Shown piece after piece: positions 1 through 6,792 of a stretch of 20,614 nt of DNA. The DNA lies in the NCBI GenBank assembly GCA_900547945.1, contig URIT01000048.1, positions 1-20,614 of the forward strand, written 5' to 3'. Position numbers and translations under genes: made by a program. The notes under the pieces were generated by a model. That model was not told the origin of the DNA. It ran no database searches and was given only the letters and a program-made list of their open reading frames with translations. How positions within the stretch are numbered: position 1 is the stretch's first letter; each line of letters begins with the position of its first letter. The stretch comes from an uncultured bacterium. Lineage in GTDB: Bacteria > Verrucomicrobiota > Kiritimatiellia > RFP12 > UBA1067.

Positions 1-25
1 GGCGGGCGCACCCTCAATTCGACTG

Positions 26-43
26 GTGGGCTGCGCAACCCAC
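26..43 (-). terminator. Hairpin downstream of the kinase/sigma unit
   Basis: Read on the minus strand, GTGGGTTGCGCAGCCCAC can fold into a 7-bp stem (one G-U pair) with a GCGC loop. It lies about 26 nt past the stop of the 35-aa ORF at 69-176. No U-run follows, so it is at best an atypical terminator or a stabilising 3' hairpin. Nothing else recognisable is seen in bases 1-68. Confidence 0.25.
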
Positions 44-68
44 TAACCCATTACTCACGCAGCGCCCG

Positions 69-176
69 TCAGCCCGCTCTTCCCAGCAGTTCCGCAGCGG
101 AGATCAGCGCGTCGAAGAACCCGCTGCCCCGCACGCCCTTCGCGAGTATGGGTTTGCCTTCCTCCGGCATTCTCAT
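69..176 (-). CDS. 35-aa microORF translationally coupled to the 189-aa gene
   Basis: This ORF starts with ATG at 176-174, overlapping the TGA stop of the upstream 189-aa gene by an ATGA junction, and ends with TGA at 71-69. The predicted peptide is 35 residues: MRMPEEGKPILAKG, then a short stretch ending FFDALISAAELLGRAG that could form an amphipathic helix. It has no obvious signal peptide, membrane span or known domain. There is no strong Shine-Dalgarno, but the same 4-base overlap joins the kinase and sigma genes of this unit, which argues for real coupling. It may be a small regulatory or partner peptide, or the remnant of a longer gene. Chance is possible because GC-rich DNA has few stops. 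Confidence 0.4.
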   Translation of the reverse strand: MRMPEEGKPILAKGVRGSGFFDALISAAELLGRAG

Positions 177-742
177 CCGCGCACGGCGAGCGTCAGGGAA
201 CCCGTCTGTCCCTTGACGAGCTTCGGACGGAAGAGCGGCACCGTGACCAGGACCTCCTCGCCCACGCCCGGCAGGCGCGCCAGGTCGAGGACTCCCTGCG
301 CGATGATCTTGGGCGCGTCCTTCTCGCCCACCATCGCGGCGAGCGCATCCACCGGCGCGGAGGCGAGGTCGCCAAAGCCCAGCATCGCCTTCTCCACGAA
401 GTCCGCCCCCTGCTTGAGCGCGTACTTCGCCGAGAGGCGCAGGAAGCGGCGGACCTTCTGGATGCTGACCGGCTCGGTGATGGAGACGGCGAACGCGGTA
501 TGCCCCTCCACCTCCTCGCGGAACAGGACGCGCTGCGCCCACGGTTCGTCCGCGAACTCCGCCTTGCCCTTCCTGAACGTGAACGCGCGGGCCGCGCTCC
601 GCTTCGCGATGCCCGCGCGCGGCCAGATGAGATCGACCGATCCGAGGTTGCGGCTCTTCAACAGTCCCCTCTCCGGCAGCCCCGTCATCTCGCCCCGCAC
701 GAGCAGCACTTCGATCAGTCGTTTCGTCGTCTTTGCGGCCAT
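173..742 (-). CDS. 189-aa protein of unknown function, third gene of the kinase-sigma unit
   Basis: The start is set at the ATG at 742-740 (MAAKTTKR), because GGAGGAGG lies about 7 nt upstream of it; the ATG 21 bases further upstream has no such site. I do not recognise the family. The N-terminal 90 residues alternate hydrophobic and polar (EVLLVRGEMTGLP, SVDLIWPRAG, AFTFRKGKAEF, AFAVSITEP), suggesting a small beta-sandwich. A helical stretch follows (KVRRFLRLSAKYALKQGADF), then a C-terminal strand region (EVLVTVPLFRPKL). There is no signal peptide or membrane span, so it is probably cytoplasmic. It lies 39 nt after the sigma-factor stop and shares its final 4 bases with the 35-aa ORF. As a dedicated partner it could be an effector or a regulator of the sigma/kinase pair, but that is inference from position only. 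Confidence 0.8.
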   Translation of the reverse strand: MAAKTTKRLIEVLLVRGEMTGLPERGLLKSRNLGSVDLIWPRAGIAKRSAARAFTFRKGKAEFADEPWAQRVLFREEVEGHTAFAVSITEPVSIQKVRRFLRLSAKYALKQGADFVEKAMLGFGDLASAPVDALAAMVGEKDAPKIIAQGVLDLARLPGVGEEVLVTVPLFRPKLVKGQTGSLTLAVRG

Positions 743-781
743 GGTTCGTCCTCCTCCTTCCACGTCGTGGGCGCCCGCGCA

Positions 782-1426
782 TCAGGCGCCGCGTATGAGT
801 TCGCGCCCGACGCTGACGATGCGTTTGTCGATGCGCGTCTTGATCTGGCTCACGGAATTTCGGGAAATCCCGAACGTGCGCGCGACCTCGGCGATGTCGC
901 GCCCCTCCAGCGCGTAGGCGCGATAGACGTTCCGGTCGCGTTCGGAAAGCGCCGTCTTCGTCAGCACGTGCTCCACGGCGGACTTCAGGACGGCCTGGCG
1001 CCACGCCGCGTCGATCGCCTCCGGCGACTCCTCCGCGGCGACCAGCGTCTCCCCCACCGAGCGCGCCCCCTCCCCGTCGTGGTCGTCGTGCAGGGCGTCG
1101 ATCGACACCCTCCGGTCGTTGCCGCGCGCCACGTTCCGGCGGTGCAGCATGTGGACCTCGTTCACGATCATCGTCGCGAGATAGGAGTGGAACCGCCCCT
1201 TTTCGGGCGTATACTGCCCCTTGCGCAGCACGTCCACGAGCTTGCCGAGCACGAGCATCACGATGTCGTCCGCATTCTCCTCGCCGCCCTTCATCGCCGC
1301 GAACTGGCGGATCGCGCCGGAATAGGCGTTCCAGAACCGCACCCAGGCGGCGGAATCCGAGGCGGGGCCAAGGTCCTTGATCTTCGCGATCAGCGTGACC
1401 GCCGTCTCTGGAAACGTGGCGCTCAT
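782..1426 (-). CDS. ECF-like sigma-70 family RNA polymerase sigma factor
   Basis: The 214-residue product has the two-domain layout of extracytoplasmic-function sigma factors. Region 2 spans about residues 27-98 (FWNAYSGAIRQFA, then ADDIV at 52-56, and the GRFHSYLATMIVNEVHMLHRR segment). An acidic linker follows at 113-138. Region 4 spans about 145-205, with ALSERDRNVYRAYALEGR and a helix-turn-helix at 176-200 (RDIAEVARTFGISRNSVSQI). Such proteins direct RNA polymerase to a dedicated promoter set. The ATG (1426-1424) overlaps the kinase stop as ATGA, so translation is probably coupled to the membrane kinase. No anti-sigma factor is encoded next to it; the kinase is the likely controller. An in-frame N-terminal extension to 2443 is only the shadow of the kinase gene. 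Confidence 0.92.
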   Translation of the reverse strand: MSATFPETAVTLIAKIKDLGPASDSAAWVRFWNAYSGAIRQFAAMKGGEENADDIVMLVLGKLVDVLRKGQYTPEKGRFHSYLATMIVNEVHMLHRRNVARGNDRRVSIDALHDDHDGEGARSVGETLVAAEESPEAIDAAWRQAVLKSAVEHVLTKTALSERDRNVYRAYALEGRDIAEVARTFGISRNSVSQIKTRIDKRIVSVGRELIRGA

Positions 1427-2775
1427 TGCTCGGCGATCTTCCTCAAACGTTCGACGGCGCCGTCGAGCAGCATCTGGAGCGGCAGGTTGTCGCCGTTCTG
1501 CAGATAAGGCTCGCCGGCGAACTCGACCGCGTCGAACGGCGACTCCTCTGCGTCCTCGTCCAGGGCGTCGCGCAGATGTTCCAGCCGTTCGGCGGCCTTC
1601 TCCACGGTCAGCGTCCCCATCTGAAGGCCAGACAGGATCGTCCGCGTCAGGATGAAGGCGTCGTCCCGCGCGACGGCGAAGTCCGCGCGCGACGGCATCA
1701 CCACGTCCCCCTTCTCGTTGGTCTGCTCCTCCCCCTTCGCGGCGGCGGGAATCTGGAACAGGAGGTCGAAGGGAATGGGCTGGGGCCGCGTCTCGTACCA
1801 CTGCATCTTCGCGCGCAGCACCCGCGCGTCCGACCGGACGAACCAGACCCCCGCGCCCAGGCCGGCCGCCAGCGCCAGGGCCACGCCCACGAGCGCCCGC
1901 GCCACGTGGCGCGCCCGATGCCCGCGTGTCTTCTCGCGTGCGCATTTCTCCTCCAGCCGCGCCAGCCTCCGCTCGACGTCCGCCGCCTTCTCCTCGGCAT
2001 AGGAGAGGCATTCGCGCCCCTCGGGGTTCGCGTGCAGCAGCTTCGGGATGATGCGCCGCCAGACGGGATCGTACGTCTCCAGCATCTCCGCCACGTCGGT
2101 CCGCGCGTCGCACCACGTCCCCGTCAGCAACCTGTACGCGATCACGCCCAGCGCATACCAGTCGCTCCGCTCCGTCGCCGCCACGCCCATCTCGACCTCG
2201 GGCGCCATGTAGCCGACGGACCCCATCACCGTCTTCTTCCCGTCCCGGATGCCGATCAGCGTCTGCACCGTGTCCACCACGGTGTTGCGCCCGCCCTCGG
2301 GATCGAAGACGCGCGAGATGCCGAAGTCCGTCAGCACGGCGTGTCCGTCCGGGCCGATCAGCACGTTCTGGAGCTTGAGGTCGCGGTGGATCACGCCCTT
2401 GCCGTGGATGTAGGCGAGCGCGTCGCGGATGTCGTCGTACCACCGCCCGATCGTCTCCTCGTCGGCCTCGCCGTCGCCCACGTCGGCGAGGCTTTTCGGG
2501 TTGCCGTCCGGCGCCAGCACGAGGTCCATCACGAAGTAGGGCTTCCCCTCGTCCGTCTCCCCGATGTCCGTCACCTTGACGATGCGCGGATGGCCCAGCC
2601 GGGCCAGGAGCCGCCCCTCCACGTCGAACCGCCGCCGCACGTCGGGATCGTCGTTCCGATACGTGTAGACCTTCAGCGCATGGCGGCTTCCGAGGCGTGG
2701 ATTCTCCGCCTCGTAGACCTCGCTCATGCCGCCCTTCCCCAGGACGCGGATGACGTCGTATGCACCAATCTTCAT
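1423..2775 (-). CDS. Transmembrane Ser/Thr protein kinase (PknB/Hanks type)
   Basis: The 450-residue protein has a complete Hanks-type kinase domain. It shows a glycine loop at 13-20 (LGKGGMSEVYEA), the VAIK-type lysine K35 (HALKVY), the catalytic loop HRDLKLQN at 130-137 with D132 and N137, DFG at 150-152 and APE at 191-193. All key catalytic residues are present, so it should be active. A charged linker leads to one hydrophobic span at about 291-313, followed by a 135-residue C-terminal domain predicted to be periplasmic and a possible sensor. It lacks PASTA or NHL repeats and matches no sensor I know. The ATG at 2775 follows a TGAGG a few bases upstream and a promoter at 2801-2830. The stop overlaps the sigma-factor start, implying a signalling pair in which the kinase phosphorylates the sigma factor or a partner. 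Confidence 0.95.
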   Translation of the reverse strand: MKIGAYDVIRVLGKGGMSEVYEAENPRLGSRHALKVYTYRNDDPDVRRRFDVEGRLLARLGHPRIVKVTDIGETDEGKPYFVMDLVLAPDGNPKSLADVGDGEADEETIGRWYDDIRDALAYIHGKGVIHRDLKLQNVLIGPDGHAVLTDFGISRVFDPEGGRNTVVDTVQTLIGIRDGKKTVMGSVGYMAPEVEMGVAATERSDWYALGVIAYRLLTGTWCDARTDVAEMLETYDPVWRRIIPKLLHANPEGRECLSYAEEKAADVERRLARLEEKCAREKTRGHRARHVARALVGVALALAAGLGAGVWFVRSDARVLRAKMQWYETRPQPIPFDLLFQIPAAAKGEEQTNEKGDVVMPSRADFAVARDDAFILTRTILSGLQMGTLTVEKAAERLEHLRDALDEDAEESPFDAVEFAGEPYLQNGDNLPLQMLLDGAVERLRKIAEQ

Positions 2776-2800
2776 AGCCTCAAACCCGCTTTCGGGTCCT

Positions 2801-2830
2801 AGGATAACACACGAACCACCTGCGCGTCAA
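2801..2830 (-). promoter_or_regulatory. Sigma70-like promoter of the kinase/sigma unit
   Basis: On the minus strand, TTGACG (2830-2825) and TATCCT (2806-2801) are separated by 18 nt and lie 26-55 nt upstream of the kinase ATG. The -35 matches 5 of 6 consensus positions and the -10 matches 4 of 6. This would give a leader of roughly 20 nt, in which CCCGAAAGCGGG (2798-2787) can form a small hairpin. The gap 2776-3054 holds no convincing gene. Confidence 0.6.
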
Positions 2831-2839
2831 GCCCGCCAC

Positions 2840-2852
2840 CGCGGAATCCGCG
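2840..2852. promoter_or_regulatory. Inverted repeat CGCGGA-A-TCCGCG next to the kinase -35 box
   Basis: This is a perfect 6-bp inverted repeat with a 1-nt centre, 9 nt upstream of the predicted -35 element. Its position suits an activator or repressor site, or a site for autoregulation. It is short and GC-rich, so chance is possible. No other copy was noticed in the window. Confidence 0.25.
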
Positions 2853-2935
2853 TCCTCCGCCCGGGCAACACGGAATGCGTGGAGATCGTTTTTCAAGGTT
2901 GGCGCGGGACGGCCGAACGGGTCTGGCGTGGGTAC

Positions 2936-2954
2936 GGCCGCGACAAGCGCGGCC
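2936..2954 (-). terminator. GC-rich hairpin downstream of the HEAT-like gene
   Basis: GGCCGCG and CGCGGCC form a perfect 7-bp stem around a 5-nt loop, about 100 nt beyond the stop of the 3055-3900 gene and upstream of the kinase promoter. It could end transcription of the HEAT-like gene. No U-tract follows on the minus strand, so the call is weak. Confidence 0.3.
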
Positions 2955-3054
2955 CTCCCGCATGACGCCACGCGATTTCACTTCGGAACAGTTCCGCCGG
3001 GTTGATACGCGGCGTGTCGGCGCGCGAAGGACCCGCACCGCCCCCGGCACGCCG

Positions 3055-3900
3055 TCAGTCCTGCGACGGCCCGTAGAACTCTTCGGCGTCCTCGTCGTCG
3101 CGGTTGTCGCCGGAGGGGTCGTTGTACCAATTGTCCAGCTGCTCCGGCGTCGTGATGTTCTCCTCGCCTGTCAGGAACTCGATCGCCTCGCGCAGGGCCG
3201 CCTTCGCGGCGTCCGTACCCGTCGCCCAAATCTGCTTGATCGTCGCCACGGCAACGGAGGGCCGCATCTCGTTGAGGCTCATCAAGATCGAGTCCATCGC
3301 ATCGGCGTCGGCGATCACGGCCGCCGCCGCCGTCACGACCGCCGAAAGCTCGCGGTCGCCGTTCGCCTCGATGAGCGCGCTTTCATAGGCTTCGATGGCG
3401 TCCGCCACGACTTCCTTGTCGCCGTCCCCCAGAAAGCCCGCAATCTCGGGCAGGGCCGACATGCCGATCCACGACACGGCCTCCAACGCCGCCCGCCGGA
3501 TTGGCAGAGGAATGCCGTCCGGCCACTCCTTGGCCTTCTGCAGCTTCTGCACGAGCGCCAGCACCGTCTTGTGGTCGTCCTCGTCCAGCGCCTTGCGGAT
3601 GGCCTCGATGAGCGCACGCTGCTCCGTCGTGAGCGCGGCTTCGTCCGCATCGTCCAGCTCAAAGGACGGCTTCTCCCTCTTGACCACCTCGTCCACGGGC
3701 TTCTTCGCGGCCTTCGCGATCCGAGCGGCGCGGACGCGCTTCCGCGTCGCCTTGTCCTGCGCCTTGGCGTCGGCGCGGCGCACGCCCGTCGGCGCGTCCG
3801 AAGGCCCGGTCTCGCCCCCGCCCGCAAAGTGGACGTAGGCCACGCCCATGCAGATGAGCGCAACCGCCAGCCCCGCGACCATGAATTTGACATTCTTCAT
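3055..3900 (-). CDS. Membrane-anchored HEAT-repeat-like protein
   Basis: The 281-residue product begins with a hydrophobic segment at 5-24 (KFMVAGLAVALICMGVAYVHF) that should act as an uncleaved anchor or signal sequence. A very basic linker follows at 41-75 (RRADAKAQDKATRKRVRAAR and on). Residues about 90-245 are almost entirely amphipathic helices in HEAT-like pairs (PIRRAALEAVSWIGMSALPE, DKEVVADAIEAYESAL, PSVAVATIKQIWATG, AAKAALREAIEFL). The tail at 264-275 is strongly acidic (DNRDDEDAEEF). HEAT folds are protein-protein scaffolds, so an adaptor role is likely; no enzymatic motif is seen. The start MKNVKF was chosen because the upstream extension (to 3975) has no hydrophobic or RBS support. 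No clear RBS precedes the ATG either. It diverges from the recombinase gene. Confidence 0.82.
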   Translation of the reverse strand: MKNVKFMVAGLAVALICMGVAYVHFAGGGETGPSDAPTGVRRADAKAQDKATRKRVRAARIAKAAKKPVDEVVKREKPSFELDDADEAALTTEQRALIEAIRKALDEDDHKTVLALVQKLQKAKEWPDGIPLPIRRAALEAVSWIGMSALPEIAGFLGDGDKEVVADAIEAYESALIEANGDRELSAVVTAAAAVIADADAMDSILMSLNEMRPSVAVATIKQIWATGTDAAKAALREAIEFLTGEENITTPEQLDNWYNDPSGDNRDDEDAEEFYGPSQD

Positions 3901-3913
3901 CGTATGATACGAT
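3887..3913 (+). promoter_or_regulatory. Possible promoter of the recombinase gene, with palindrome
   Basis: A perfect -35-like TTGACA (3887-3892) inside the start of the divergent HEAT-like gene is followed after 15 nt by TACGAT (3908-3913), or after 18 nt by the poorer GATATG. The region also holds the perfect palindrome CGTAT-G-ATACG (3901-3911), which abuts the ATG of the HEAT-like gene. A protein bound there could affect both divergent genes. Spacing is not ideal. Confidence 0.3.
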
Positions 3914-3995
3914 ATGCGCACGTGTTGCCCGGATGACAGAAAATCAAACTTCTTTTTCTCCCATCCACGGCACAAGACAGGAACAAGGCCATCTC

Positions 3996-5171
3996 ATGAA
4001 GCTTTCATTTGGATCAATTCAGCGAAAAGGGCGCGCGCTTTACTATGTTTCGCGCATCCACGCCCAACAGAACTGGACGCCCCTGAAGACCGGCGACCTC
4101 CGCCTTGCGCGCGTGCGCGCACGCCTGCTCGTCCCCGCCGACGACGGCGGGCAGACGGCCTGGCTGCGCCAGCTCGTCCGCCTGGGCGAACAGGCCCGGC
4201 GCCGCCTCCAGCGCATCGAGTGCCGCTCGACGCCCGGGTGGAGCGGGCTCTGGGAGGACTTCCTCGCCGGCGTCCGCGTCCCCGTCCCGGCCGCCAGCCA
4301 CGCGAGCTACCGCCACTGGCTCGACCTGCTCGCGCAGGCCGCGCGCACGCGCGCGCCGGACGACCTCACGGCGGCGGACGCGCGCACCCTCGCGGACACC
4401 CTGCGGAAGAAGTACCTCTCCGCCGGGCGCATGATCCGCTTCTACCGCCGCGTCTGGGACGTACTCGGCCTCGACGCGGAGGTCTGGCGCGCGGAAGCCC
4501 GTCTGCGCGGCGCGTCCAGCGTCGGCAGCGGGAAGGTCGGCGAATTCTACCGCCGTCTGACGACGGACGAGATCCGCCGCGTCCGCGACGCGCTGCGGCG
4601 GGCATCCCCCCTTCCGTCCGATCCAACCGCCTATGCGGACATGCTCGTCCTCGGCTACTACACGGGCCTGCGCCTCTCCGACGTGGCCGAGCTTGAACGC
4701 GGCGAGACCACGCCGGACGGCGCATTTCTCCGCCTCCAGCCCAACAAGGTCCGCCACAGCAAGAAGCGCCTTCTGCTCATCCCGCTCGTCGGCGAGGCCC
4801 GCGCGATCGTCCTGCGCCGCCGGCAGACGCCCGCCGACGGGGACTTCCTCTTCCCCGCCGCCGCGCGGAAGCGCCCGACGAAGCCCCTCACGGCCGCCTT
4901 CCGCGCCGTCGGCATCGTCAACAAGGGTCCCGCGCGCGCGAGTTTCCACTCCCTGCGCGCGACGTTCATCTCCCTCATGGACGAGGCGGGCATTCCACCC
5001 CACGTCACGGACGCCATCACCGGCCACGCGGGCGGCGGCATGCACGCGCGCTACACCCAACCGTCGGCCGAGACGCTTCAAAGGGCCGTCCTCCGGGCCA
5101 TCCCGCCCCTGGTGGTTAGAAATCCGTTGAAGCAGCCCATCGGCGCTTCCCCCGATGGGCAAAGGGCATAA
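3996..5171 (+). CDS. Tyrosine recombinase (phage integrase family)
   Basis: This 391-residue protein is a DNA strand-exchange enzyme of the lambda-integrase/XerCD family. The N-terminal part (about 82-175) has the helical SAM-like core-binding form (GLWEDFLAGV, ASYRHWLDLLAQAA, MIRFYRRVWDVLGLD). The catalytic domain carries the full set: R226 (YYTGLRLSDVAEL), a likely lysine in the HSKKR turn near 254-258, H318-x-x-R321 (FHSLRATF), H344 (ITGHA) and the nucleophile Y353 (ARYTQPS). It should be active. ATG 3996 is preferred (AAGG upstream); an in-frame ATG at 3933 has a poorer site and adds an unlike sequence. It is too short a context for a whole prophage: no phage genes follow. It may be a cassette, island or DNA-inversion enzyme, since the next gene encodes a secreted protein. 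Confidence 0.95.
   Translation: MKLSFGSIQRKGRALYYVSRIHAQQNWTPLKTGDLRLARVRARLLVPADDGGQTAWLRQLVRLGEQARRRLQRIECRSTPGWSGLWEDFLAGVRVPVPAASHASYRHWLDLLAQAARTRAPDDLTAADARTLADTLRKKYLSAGRMIRFYRRVWDVLGLDAEVWRAEARLRGASSVGSGKVGEFYRRLTTDEIRRVRDALRRASPLPSDPTAYADMLVLGYYTGLRLSDVAELERGETTPDGAFLRLQPNKVRHSKKRLLLIPLVGEARAIVLRRRQTPADGDFLFPAAARKRPTKPLTAAFRAVGIVNKGPARASFHSLRATFISLMDEAGIPPHVTDAITGHAGGGMHARYTQPSAETLQRAVLRAIPPLVVRNPLKQPIGASPDGQRA
5135..5160 (+). terminator. Perfect 9-bp hairpin at the recombinase 3' end
   Basis: GCCCATCGG (5135-5143) and CCGATGGGC (5152-5160) pair perfectly around an 8-nt loop, inside the last codons of the recombinase. A second small stem (AGGGC / GCCCT, 5163-5178) spans the stop codon. 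There is no U-run, so this may be a 3'-end stabiliser, a weak terminator or a recombinase-related site rather than a classical terminator. Confidence 0.35.
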
Positions 5172-5418
5172 ACGCCCTGCCACGCCGTCGCCTGCCACCC
5201 CGCCGTTGGAACTTCCGTTGGAAGATACCGCTCCCGGCCCACCTGCGCCCGACGCGGGCCCGGATGGGATGTCCGGACCTGGGTTAACTCCGGGCGTCTA
5301 TACGACGGTCCTTGGACATGGAAGAAGGCACAACAAGTTAACCACCAAGTAGAACGCGAGGCCGGGTGGCCGGACGGACGAACGGTCAAGGGGCGCAAGC
5401 CCCGGAAATGAACAGAAC
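5172..5418 (+). other. 247-nt leader region with repeats, between recombinase and secreted-protein gene
   Basis: No convincing gene is seen. It contains a 12-bp-period direct repeat of CCGTTGGAA (5203-5211, 5215-5223) and an imperfect 16-bp palindrome centred on GTTAAC (5278-5293). A second GTTAAC lies at 5337-5342, and TAACCACCA (5339-5347) is an inverted copy of TGGTGGTTA at 5110-5118. I see no consensus promoter, yet the following gene probably needs one here. Confidence 0.5.
5390..5403 (+). promoter_or_regulatory. GNRA-capped hairpin in the 5' leader of the 5419 gene
   Basis: GGGGC-GCAA-GCCCC forms a 5-bp stem with a GCAA tetraloop, ending 15 nt before the start codon. GGAA (5404-5407), the only SD-like bases, directly follows the stem. 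A four-codon ORF (ATG at 5408, MNRT) ends in a TGA that overlaps the ATG of the main gene. The hairpin may protect the mRNA or set ribosome access. Confidence 0.35.
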
Positions 5419-6717
5419 ATGAAGAAACTCATGATTGCCACGCTCGGCCTCGCCGTTGCCGGCAGCGTGTTCGGTGCCCCGCAGGTCTTCGACTACAAGG
5501 CCTCCGTCAAGCACATGTACCTGAAGGAAGTCAAGATTAAGACGTCGGGCTTCTCCGGCATCGTCTACCAGAAGTACGCGAAGTCGGCCTCCCTCAAGGG
5601 CTATCTCATCATGGACGCCGACGGCGTGACCAGCCCGACGATCAACCCGGACGCTCCTGCGGAGGCTTTCGACTACGGTCGCAACCGTGGCTTCCTCGTG
5701 GTGCAGAACTCCAAGGCCGAGGCCAAGGTGCGCGCCCCGAAGATCCTCCCGGCGGTGCTCGACGCGAAGTGGATCGACACGCAGTTCAAGAAGGCCCACA
5801 AGGCTTCCTCCGGCGTGGCCGAAGGTACGCTCTTCGTCGGCGGTGATTCCGTCGCCTGCGTCCGCACGCAGCTGGATGTGATCAACGGCGTGATTACGGG
5901 GCGTAGTGGGGCTCCGACGGCTCCGGCGGCGAGCACGCCCGGCATGTCGGCCTATGCGGACTACGTCTGGACGTCGGTCTACCTCTTCGGTCAGTTCAAT
6001 GGCCCGAACTGGTTCAAGACGGGAGCCGTTTCGCCCTTTGACGTTTTCGAGGCGGCCTGGGATGCGAATCTTCCGGAGGAACTGCGGATCGATTGGGCGA
6101 ACAAATCGCCCGTCAACTACTACCACGACACGTGGATGAATGGTGCCGGCATCGGCAAGTACGCCGTTCCGACTTCGACGACGGGCGACCTCTGCTGCGG
6201 TCTGACGACGACCACGACGTCCGAGATTGTTCTCGACAAGCTGACAGGCAACCTGAAGGGCGGGCTCTTCCTCTGCACCGAGAATGGTACCGATGCCAAG
6301 AGCGCGGCCTATTCGTGGTTTGACGGTGTCGCGTGGGAAGACCAGTTCAACTGTGCACGCCTTGGTGTCGCCGCGACGTTCTCGCCTGATGCTTGGCAGA
6401 ACGACATGTGGAACGACGGTGCGGTCGAGCAGGAGACGACGGACGTGATCTACGGTTCGTGGTCGATCAAGTGGAACCGCAAGTTCTACGCCGCCAAGGG
6501 TGGCGTGGCGCGTGACTTGACGGAAGTCGAGGAGCGTCTGATCGTTCCTGCGGCCAATACGATCCCGCTCTGGGGTGCGATCAAGGGCGCGGCGCTCAAG
6601 CTCAACAAGTCGGCGAACGTCTACGATGGTACGGAGATTTACGGGAAGTCGGCCTCCAACCGCTTCGCGCTCCCGGTGGTCACGCCGCAGTTCGCGACCT
6701 ATTACGGTCTCAAGTAA
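5419..6717 (+). CDS. Secreted protein of unknown family
   Basis: The 432-residue product starts with a classical signal peptide (MKKLMIATLGLAVAGSVFGA, cut after about residue 19 or 20), so it is exported. I do not recognise the family. The mature part is rich in aromatic and beta-type segments (VFDYKASVKHMYLKEVKIK, YADYVWTSVYLFGQF, AYSWFDGVAWEDQF, YGSWSIKWNRKFYAAKG). It has a Thr-rich turn (GLTTTTTSEIVL) and a few cysteines, including an adjacent pair (DLCCG). No membrane anchor, lipobox, C-terminal sorting signal or enzyme motif is visible. Its base composition looks somewhat less GC-rich than the giant genes downstream, and lysine is almost always AAG, as in highly expressed genes. It has its own leader and a strong 3' hairpin, so it is probably a single-gene transcript, perhaps an abundant envelope protein. 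Confidence 0.88.
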   Translation: MKKLMIATLGLAVAGSVFGAPQVFDYKASVKHMYLKEVKIKTSGFSGIVYQKYAKSASLKGYLIMDADGVTSPTINPDAPAEAFDYGRNRGFLVVQNSKAEAKVRAPKILPAVLDAKWIDTQFKKAHKASSGVAEGTLFVGGDSVACVRTQLDVINGVITGRSGAPTAPAASTPGMSAYADYVWTSVYLFGQFNGPNWFKTGAVSPFDVFEAAWDANLPEELRIDWANKSPVNYYHDTWMNGAGIGKYAVPTSTTGDLCCGLTTTTTSEIVLDKLTGNLKGGLFLCTENGTDAKSAAYSWFDGVAWEDQFNCARLGVAATFSPDAWQNDMWNDGAVEQETTDVIYGSWSIKWNRKFYAAKGGVARDLTEVEERLIVPAANTIPLWGAIKGAALKLNKSANVYDGTEIYGKSASNRFALPVVTPQFATYYGLK

Positions 6718-6760
6718 GATGCCGCGAAGCAGTCCAGTTCATCTAGACTGATTCCAAACG

Positions 6761-6792
6761 GGGGAGAGGGTGTGGAAACAGACCCTCTCTCC
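6761..6792 (+). terminator. Strong hairpin terminator after the 5419 gene
   Basis: GGGGAGAGGGT (6761-6771) pairs with ACCCTCTCTCC (6782-6792) over 11 bp with one G-U pair, around a 10-nt loop, 44 nt past the stop codon. The bases after it are AT-rich (ATTAGTTAACTGTTAAG) but lack a clean U-run. It separates the secreted-protein gene from the lipoprotein gene. Confidence 0.6.

Noticed and set aside
1427..2443. N-terminal extension of the sigma-factor frame
   Set aside because: The extension is a shadow of the kinase gene. The sigma-factor fold begins at MSATFPE and the ATGA overlap fixes the start.
1426..2802. 458-codon frame opposite the kinase gene
   Set aside because: The minus-strand frame has a full kinase motif set; this one is rich in His/Arg/Val with no pattern of its own.
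3933..3995. Longer N-terminus of the recombinase
   Set aside because: The 21 extra residues (MTENQTSFSPIHG and on) have no family-like features and a poor ribosome-binding site; MKLSFGS at 3996 fits better.
5278..5342. Integron attC/attI sites next to the recombinase
   Set aside because: GTTAAC sites are present, but no RYYYAAC/GTTRRRY pair with an attC-like foldback was found, and the recombinase shows no integron-specific insert that I can recognise.
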